Source: Galbitalea soli
Lineage (GTDB): Bacteria; Actinomycetota; Actinomycetes; Actinomycetales; Microbacteriaceae
Assembly (NCBI RefSeq): GCF_010686725.1
Contig: NZ_JAAGWZ010000002.1
Coordinates: 558,001-622,000 of the forward strand
Length of the DNA stretch: 64,000 bases
Direction: 5' to 3'
The notes under the pieces were generated by a model. The model was not told the DNA's origin and searched no databases. It saw nothing but the letters and a program-made list of their open reading frames with translations. How positions within the stretch are numbered: the first letter of the stretch is position 1; each line of letters begins with the position of its first letter. Of the stretch, positions 59,106 through 64,000 are shown in pieces. Both the position numbers and the translations under genes were made by a program.

Positions 59106-60184
59106 AGCGGTGCGAGCTCGGCGAGCAGGCTCGCCTTGAGCTCGGGCGTCGCGAAGCTCGCGGCGATCGAGGTGCGCGCGAGATCGATCATGTCGTTCTC
59201 GTCCCAGCCGTAGCTGTCGGCGCAGAGCGCCCACTCGCTCTCCAGCCGCGTGCCGATCGGCGCGGGGTCGTCGGTGTTGACGGTGACGATGACGCCGCGC
59301 TCCCGCAGCTCCGCGAGCGGGTGCCGCTCCATGTCGGGGTAGACCCCGAGGGTCAGGTTCGAGCGGGGGCAGACGTCGAGGGGGATTCCGTGCTCCGCGA
59401 TGTAGTCGACGAGCCTCGGGTCCTCGATGGAGCGGACGCCGTGGTCGATGCGCTCCGCGTGGAGCAGCAGCAGGGCATCCCACACGCCCTCGGGGCCGCT
59501 GGACTCGCCCGCGTGGACGGTGCGGCGCAGGCCGGCATCCCGGGCCATCGTGAACGCCTCGGCGAACTTCTCACCGGTGCGCCCCGACTCGCGCTCGTTG
59601 CCGTCGACCGACAGGGCGATCACCCGCGCCGGGCGTGCCTCGACAAGCCACTCGACGACGCCCGTCGCCTCGGCGCGCGTCTGCGTCCGCAGCAGCGAGA
59701 GCGCCATCTGCACCTGGCAGAGCCCGTCCTGCTCCGCCTCGGCGAAGCCCTGCGCGAGCGCGTCGAACAGCGAGTCGATCGTGCCGGGCCAGCCCGACCA
59801 GTGGGTCGGGTTGATGATTACGTCGGTGTAGCGGATGCCCGAGGCGCTCTGCCGCGCGGCGAATCGGTAGGCGGTGCGCGCGGCCTGCGCGGCGGTGCGG
59901 ATCAGCCCGCACTCCCAGTCGAGAAAGCGCAGGAAGCCGCTCAGGCCGGCGGCGCCGGCTCCCGCGCCCCCGGGGTGACCGGCCGACTCCGCGAAGTGGG
60001 TGTCGATGTCGAAGAGGGTCGCCGCCGGACCGGGCAGCGCGACCTTCGACTCCTTGGCGAGCTCGAGAAGGTCGGCGAGCTCGAAGGTGCCCTCGAGGTG
60101 AACGTGCACCTCGGCCTTGGGCAGCAACCGGATGGAGTTCTCGTCGACGCGTCGGGCAGAGGGTGCCAGGGGGGACGAGTGCAT
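59099..60184 (-). CDS. add: Adenosine deaminase family protein
   Basis: The 361-residue protein has all the metal and catalytic motifs of adenosine/adenine deaminases: HVHLEG near residue 27, VHAGES, the DHGVRS strand, and NTDDPAPIG near the C-terminus. It would convert adenosine (or a related aminopurine) to inosine and ammonia. Its neighbour transporter is of nucleoside type, which supports a purine role. An operator site and a -10-like TAGACT lie upstream on the minus strand. The C-terminus overlaps one copy of the 59-base repeat. Confidence 0.9.
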   Translation of the reverse strand: MHSSPLAPSARRVDENSIRLLPKAEVHVHLEGTFELADLLELAKESKVALPGPAATLFDIDTHFAESAGHPGGAGAGAAGLSGFLRFLDWECGLIRTAAQAARTAYRFAARQSASGIRYTDVIINPTHWSGWPGTIDSLFDALAQGFAEAEQDGLCQVQMALSLLRTQTRAEATGVVEWLVEARPARVIALSVDGNERESGRTGEKFAEAFTMARDAGLRRTVHAGESSGPEGVWDALLLLHAERIDHGVRSIEDPRLVDYIAEHGIPLDVCPRSNLTLGVYPDMERHPLAELRERGVIVTVNTDDPAPIGTRLESEWALCADSYGWDENDMIDLARTSIAASFATPELKASLLAELAPLA

Positions 60185-60217
60185 GCGGGCCTTTCGGGAC
60201 GAGCGAGGGCGGACTTC

Positions 60218-60233
60218 AACTTGTTGACAAGTA
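60218..60233. promoter_or_regulatory. Operator site 5 (AACTTGTTGACAAGTA)
   Basis: The palindrome lies about 35 bases before the deaminase start. A -10-like TAGACT on the minus strand immediately precedes it, the same arrangement as at site 4. Confidence 0.75.
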
Positions 60234-60248
60234 GAGTCTACCCGGCGC

Positions 60249-60710
60249 TCAGCCCCGCGGAAACGTCAGCGTGGCGAGCCCGCGCGAGGCCTCGTTCACG
60301 CGCCGCGCGAGCTCTGGCGCGACGATCTCCTCCACCACGACCTCGACCGGGTACTGCACCTCGGCGGTGAGCAGGTGTCCCGTCGTGGCGGCCGCCGACC
60401 GCGCCTTCTCGCCCACCGAGACGTGCAGGTGGATGACCAGCTCGCCGTCGGTCGTCGCCACCGTCCCCGACCCGAACCCCTCGGCGTTCCGCACGGTGAC
60501 GGCCTCGGGCAGCGGCGCATCCTCATCGTCGATGGCGTGATCGGTCCCCACCACGGTGACCCGCCGGAACGCGCCCGAGAACACCGGGATGAACCCCTGC
60601 GCGATCCCGTGGCGCGCGCACTCCGCGGCGAGCGCCGGGATCGCGTCGTCGCCGGGCTCCAGAACGACGAGGATGCTGCGACCGCGCGCGATCTCGGAAC
60701 CGAATGCCAC
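60249..60710 (-). CDS. PPC/DUF296 domain protein
   Basis: The 153-residue protein fits the PPC (DUF296) fold: FGSEIARGRSILVVLEPGDDAIPALAAECARHGI, then VFSGAFRRVTV, LVIHLHVSVG and GHLLTAEVQYPVEVVVEEI. In bacteria this small trimeric domain has unknown function; in plants it is attached to AT-hook proteins. GTG 60710 is preceded by GGGAGG. It is divergent from the GntR gene with one operator between them, and precedes the deaminase gene. Confidence 0.8.
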   Translation of the reverse strand: MAFGSEIARGRSILVVLEPGDDAIPALAAECARHGIAQGFIPVFSGAFRRVTVVGTDHAIDDEDAPLPEAVTVRNAEGFGSGTVATTDGELVIHLHVSVGEKARSAAATTGHLLTAEVQYPVEVVVEEIVAPELARRVNEASRGLATLTFPRG

Positions 60711-60759
60711 GGGGCCTCCCAGGGTGAACGGCCCCCGCCGAACGCACCGCGGTGGCCGT

Positions 60760-60773
60760 ACTTGTGAACAAGC
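60760..60773. promoter_or_regulatory. Operator site 6 (ACTTGTGAACAAGC)
   Basis: Located in the divergent gap between the PPC-domain gene and the GntR/UTRA gene, so it could control both and provide autoregulation. Confidence 0.75.
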
Positions 60774-60848
60774 AACTGATAATCTCGGTCGAGCTTGCCA
60801 CACCATCGCACCGCCCACGCGCCCTCCGAACAGCAAAGGTGAACCGAT

Positions 60849-61640
60849 ATGTCCGCCACCGACACCCACGCTGCCCGCACCCGGTCCGACGAGGACGTGA
60901 TCCGCGGGGGAGTGCTGCGCTTCGTGCGCGAAGCCGCGCTCGAGTTCCAGGCGCTTCCCGGGGAGCTCGAGATCGCGAAGCGACTGGACTGCTCGCGGCA
61001 GCAGGTGCGGCACGCGCTCGCCGACCTCGAGCGACAGGGGGTGGTCATCCGTCGCCAGGGTGCCGCGACCGTCGTCGACCCGCTCGCCCTGCGCATGAGC
61101 GTGCGGCTGGAAGACCAGCTCGAGCACAGCGAGCTTCTCGAGCGAATGGGGTACCGGGCGGAGGTCGAGGTGATCGACTCCGGGTTCACGCCGCTCACGC
61201 GCGGCATCGCCTCCATCCTCACCCCGGATGCCGACGCCACCGCCTTCCGGGTCGTCAAGCGCTGGCGTGCCGACGGTACCGCCGCGATGGTCGCCGAGAA
61301 CACGCTGACCTTCCCGGCCGGCGCGCGGCCGGAGCTCGACCCGGAGCAGTCGGTGTTCTCGCTCGCCGAGCAGGTGTGGGGCGAATCGATCGTCTGGGAG
61401 GTCGCGACCCCGGGAGTGACGACCATCGATGAGGCCGCGGCGACGCCCACCGGGCTCCCGCTCGGCTCCGCGGCGCTCACCCTCGAGATCATCGGGGTGA
61501 CGGCGAGCGGGCGCCGGGTCTTCCACGCGGCGGAGACCCACAACCCGCAGATCGTGACCTATTCCTTCGTGCGCACGGTGAGCGCGCCCTGGGTGAACCC
61601 GCACGGGGCGGACAGCCAGATCGTGCGGCACGTTCGCTGA
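60849..61640 (+). CDS. GntR family regulator with UTRA domain (candidate regulator of the catabolic regulon)
   Basis: The 263-residue protein has an N-terminal GntR winged helix (LPGELEIAKRLDCSRQQVRHALADLERQGVVIRRQGAATVV) and a C-terminal UTRA ligand-binding domain (from about residue 100, with AFRVVKRWRADGTAAMVAENTLTFP). HutC/NagR-type GntR proteins are usually repressors released by a pathway metabolite. It is encoded in the middle of the regulon, with operator site 6 directly upstream of it and site 7 downstream of it. I infer it binds all seven palindromes. Confidence 0.85.
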   Translation: MSATDTHAARTRSDEDVIRGGVLRFVREAALEFQALPGELEIAKRLDCSRQQVRHALADLERQGVVIRRQGAATVVDPLALRMSVRLEDQLEHSELLERMGYRAEVEVIDSGFTPLTRGIASILTPDADATAFRVVKRWRADGTAAMVAENTLTFPAGARPELDPEQSVFSLAEQVWGESIVWEVATPGVTTIDEAAATPTGLPLGSAALTLEIIGVTASGRRVFHAAETHNPQIVTYSFVRTVSAPWVNPHGADSQIVRHVR

Positions 61641-61725
61641 CGCGGGCCGGGCGCAGCGGCGGGGCGACGCGAGCCTGACGCCCCGGTCCCGCCTGCGCCC
61701 TGCCGGGCGGCACGCGCCGTCGCCC

Positions 61726-61758
61726 AACTTGTTGACATGTTGGGCCACGGGCTAGAGT
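61726..61758 (+). promoter_or_regulatory. Operator site 7 (AACTTGTTGACATGTT) and -10 box before the amidohydrolases
   Basis: The palindrome (61726-61741) has one mismatch in its right arm. TAGAGT (61753-61758) follows as a -10 box, so the operator covers the -35 to -10 spacer. Confidence 0.7.
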
Positions 61759-61852
61759 CGTCAGCACTTACTGCTCCGGCGCCGTGGGTCCACCGCCGCG
61801 GCCGACGCCCCGCCGGGATCCGCGACACCGGGCGAGCGGGCCGCGCGCCCGG

Positions 61853-63502
61853 ATGGGAAAGACAGTGACGGCAACCGCTCCCCGCTACGACGTCGTGCTG
61901 CGCGGCGGAACGGTGTTCGACGGGCTGGGGGCGCCGGGCATCCGTGCCGACCTCGCGATCTCCGGGGACCGAATCGCCGCCGTCGCACCCGTGCTCGACG
62001 CGCGGGGAGCGCTCGTCATCGACGTCACTGGACTCGCGGTCGCCCCGGGGTTCATCGATCCGCACACGCACTCCGACGTCGTGCCGTTCATGGCCGAGCC
62101 GCAGCCCTTCAAGCTTTATCAGGGCGTGACCACCGAGATCGTGGGCAACTGCGGCAATTCGGCGGCGCCGCTCGTCGACGAGACGACGGTCGAGCTCCAC
62201 CGCCCCATCTCGTCGACCGTCAAGGCGGGGGTCGAGTCGCATCCGCGGAGCTTTGCGGGCTACCTCGACGAGGTCGAGGCGGCCGGACCGACCAACAACA
62301 TCGCCTCCCTCGTCGGCCACCACACCCTCCGGATGAGCGCCAACGGCATGGCCGTCTCGCTCGCGGACGGGGCGGCCGAGCGGATGGCCGCCCTCGCCGA
62401 CGACGCCTTCGCGGCGGGAGCGATCGGGTTCTCGACCGGGCTCATCTACGCTCCGGGCTCCTACGGCGATGTCGACGAGGTGAGCGCCATCGCCCGGGTC
62501 GCCTCGCGCTGGCAGCGCCCGTACACCACCCATATGCGAGATGAGGGCGATCGTCTCGCGGAGGGGCTCGCCGAGGCGATCGAGGTTGCGCGGCGCGCGC
62601 GCGTGCGGCTGCAGATCTCGCACTGCAAGGTCGCCGGCCGCGCGAACCACGGTCGCGCCCGCGTGCTGCTCGACGCGCTGCGCGCCGCCCGCGCCGAGGG
62701 AATCGAGGCCTACGGCGATCAGTACCCGTACACGACGGGGGAGACCTTCCTCGCGGCGCTGCTGCCGAGCGCGGTGCAGGAGGGCGGCCCCGACCGGATG
62801 CTCGCCCGCCTCGCCGACGCGGCGGAGCGCTCGCACTGGCTCGCCGTCGCCACCTCGGGTCGGGTCCCCGCCGAGGGCGGGTCGCCGGGATCCTGGCACC
62901 AGACGACTCCGGCCGGCGTGATGATCAGCATGCACTCCGACCCCGGGGTGCAGGGCCGCACCCTCGCCGAGGTCGCGGAGCGACGAGAGCTGAGCGAGTG
63001 GGACACCCTCTGCGCGGTCGTGACGGAGGACCCGTCCTCGATGATGGTCTACGAACTCATGGCGCAGTCCGACGTGGAGCAGATCCTCGCCGACCCGCTC
63101 ATCATGATCGGCTCCGACAACTCGATTCCCGTGGGCCTCGCCCACCAGCGCGCCTGGGGCTGCTTCCCGACCGTGCTCGGGCGCTACGCGCGCGACCTCG
63201 GGGTGATCACCCTCGAGGAGGGCATTCGCAAGATGACCTCCGCGACCGCGGCCCAGTTCGGGCTCGTCGACCGCGGCGTGCTGCTGCCGGGCGCGATCGC
63301 CGACATCGTGGTGTTCGATCCCGCCCGCATCGGTCACGAGGCGGGCTCGCCCCACACCCCGTTCGCGCGGCCCGACGGCGTACGCGACGTCTTCCTCGCG
63401 GGCGAGCGCGTGGTGGAGGATGCCCGGTTCACGGGGAGGCGCGTCGGGAGGGTCATCCGCGCCGGCCACCCCGAGCGCCCCGCGATCCGCTCCGCCCACT
63501 GA
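61853..63502 (+). CDS. N-acyl-D-amino-acid deacylase-family amidohydrolase
   Basis: This protein of about 549 residues has the D-aminoacylase/dihydroorotase-like amidohydrolase layout: VVLRGGTVFDGLGAPG, PGFIDPHTHSDV with the first two metal His, EIVGNCGNS, the LQISHCKVAGR region, IGSDNS with the metal-site Asp, and an ADIVVFDP tail. Substrates in the family range from N-acyl-D-amino acids to hydantoin-like compounds. ATG 61853 and GTG 61865 are both possible starts; neither has a strong ribosome-binding site. It is followed by a second amidohydrolase after 28 bases. Confidence 0.85.
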   Translation: MGKTVTATAPRYDVVLRGGTVFDGLGAPGIRADLAISGDRIAAVAPVLDARGALVIDVTGLAVAPGFIDPHTHSDVVPFMAEPQPFKLYQGVTTEIVGNCGNSAAPLVDETTVELHRPISSTVKAGVESHPRSFAGYLDEVEAAGPTNNIASLVGHHTLRMSANGMAVSLADGAAERMAALADDAFAAGAIGFSTGLIYAPGSYGDVDEVSAIARVASRWQRPYTTHMRDEGDRLAEGLAEAIEVARRARVRLQISHCKVAGRANHGRARVLLDALRAARAEGIEAYGDQYPYTTGETFLAALLPSAVQEGGPDRMLARLADAAERSHWLAVATSGRVPAEGGSPGSWHQTTPAGVMISMHSDPGVQGRTLAEVAERRELSEWDTLCAVVTEDPSSMMVYELMAQSDVEQILADPLIMIGSDNSIPVGLAHQRAWGCFPTVLGRYARDLGVITLEEGIRKMTSATAAQFGLVDRGVLLPGAIADIVVFDPARIGHEAGSPHTPFARPDGVRDVFLAGERVVEDARFTGRRVGRVIRAGHPERPAIRSAH

Positions 63503-63530
63503 CCACGACCCCGACACCGCGAAGGACGCC

Positions 63531-64000
63531 ATGACAGACACGATCACTGGAATCAGCACGTGGGACGGCGAGCGCTCGCTCGGCGCCGTGACGATCGGCT
63601 GGTCGGGCGACCGCATCGAGTCGGTCACCGCCGCGACCGACGCGCTTCCCGGCTACTCGCTCATCCCTGGGCTCGTCGACACGCACGTGCATCTCGACAC
63701 GAGCGTGCTCGACGGACGCGGCCCCGGCGACGCCTGGCCGCTCGTCACACCCGACGCCGAGAAGGCGATGCACGTCGCCGCCCACGCCCAGCGCTTCGCC
63801 GCCCACGGGGTCACCACCCTGCGCGACCTCGCTGCGACGCCCGTGCAGATGGCGGTGGGTCGCGCCTTCGATCAGGGCGTGCTGCAGGGTCCGCGCCTGC
63901 TGAGCGACGGCCCGGTGGGGATGACCGCCGGCCACGGCGACCTCTTCACCCCGCCGCGCTTCCGCGACCGCCCGCCCGTCGCCGACTCACCCGACGAGTG
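63531..64000 (+). CDS. Amidohydrolase (partial, C-terminus outside window)
   Basis: From ATG 63531, preceded by GAAGGAC, the frame stays open to the window end (156 codons). YSLIPGLVDTHVHLDTSVLDG carries the first two metal ligands, and HGVTTLRDLAATPVQMAVGRA with GPVGMTAGHGDLF follow as in imidazolonepropionase-like and aryldialkylphosphatase-like amidohydrolases. It is the next gene after the D-aminoacylase-family gene and shares its promoter. Confidence 0.85.
   Translation, partial: MTDTITGISTWDGERSLGAVTIGWSGDRIESVTAATDALPGYSLIPGLVDTHVHLDTSVLDGRGPGDAWPLVTPDAEKAMHVAAHAQRFAAHGVTTLRDLAATPVQMAVGRAFDQGVLQGPRLLSDGPVGMTAGHGDLFTPPRFRDRPPVADSPDE

Overview
The window is high-GC DNA from an actinobacterium, most likely a member of the Microbacteriaceae. 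The evidence is the gene order serA, leuB, ilvE, FAA-hydrolase, sulfate-exporter-like gene, gltX, the DUF6458-like membrane protein, the small actinobacterial membrane proteins, and many genes with a -10 box only 6-8 bases before the start codon (leaderless mRNAs). This assignment is inference from gene content; no search was run.

Layout. (1) 1-10,300 is core chromosome: part of a molybdenum hydroxylase (xanthine dehydrogenase family), small membrane proteins, DoxX, serine and branched-chain amino acid biosynthesis, and glutamyl-tRNA synthetase. (2) 10,346-10,417 is tRNA-Gln(CTG), followed by a defence island of about 28 kb (roughly 10,420-38,810). The island opens with an excisionase-like gene, a tyrosine integrase, a palindrome-rich non-coding region and a MobF-type relaxase-helicase, with no type IV secretion genes, so it looks like an integrative mobilisable element. 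A type 1 BREX operon follows: brxA, brxB, brxC, pglX, pglZ and brxL. A Shedu (DUF4263) nuclease gene sits between pglX and pglZ with start/stop overlaps, and BrxL ends in a MIT_C-like domain. Next is a tightly overlapping five-gene operon that I do not recognise as a described system: a DNA methyltransferase, a protein carrying both an HSP90-like ATPase and a histidine-kinase core, a receiver-domain protein, and two tandem PIN-like proteins. The island ends in broken AbiE toxin-antitoxin genes. (3) 38,819-46,900 is chromosome again: a GntR regulator with prpD and prpB (methylcitrate cycle), a MerR regulator, an MBL-fold hydrolase, a lipid kinase and an MFS transporter. (4) 46,972-47,047 is tRNA-Glu(CTC), followed by about 3 kb of toxin-antitoxin genes and gene remnants. 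(5) 50,300-64,000 is a catabolic regulon: a BMP-type (nucleoside-family) ABC transporter, adenosine deaminase, creatininase-family, TatD-like and acyl-CoA-dehydrogenase-like enzymes, a D-aminoacylase-family amidohydrolase, a second amidohydrolase that runs off the window, a PPC/DUF296 protein and a GntR/UTRA regulator.

How the genes work together. In the catabolic region every transcription unit has, in its upstream region, a copy of one palindrome (ACTTGTGAACAAGT-like, seven copies). The GntR/UTRA protein at 60,849 is the obvious candidate to bind it, which would make the region a single regulon for importing and dismantling a nucleoside-like or amide-bearing N-heterocycle. In the defence island, BREX, Shedu and the five-gene module each pair or could pair a modification or sensing function with an effector. 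The five-gene module has the logic of a two-component sensor linked to nucleases and guarded by a methyltransferase.
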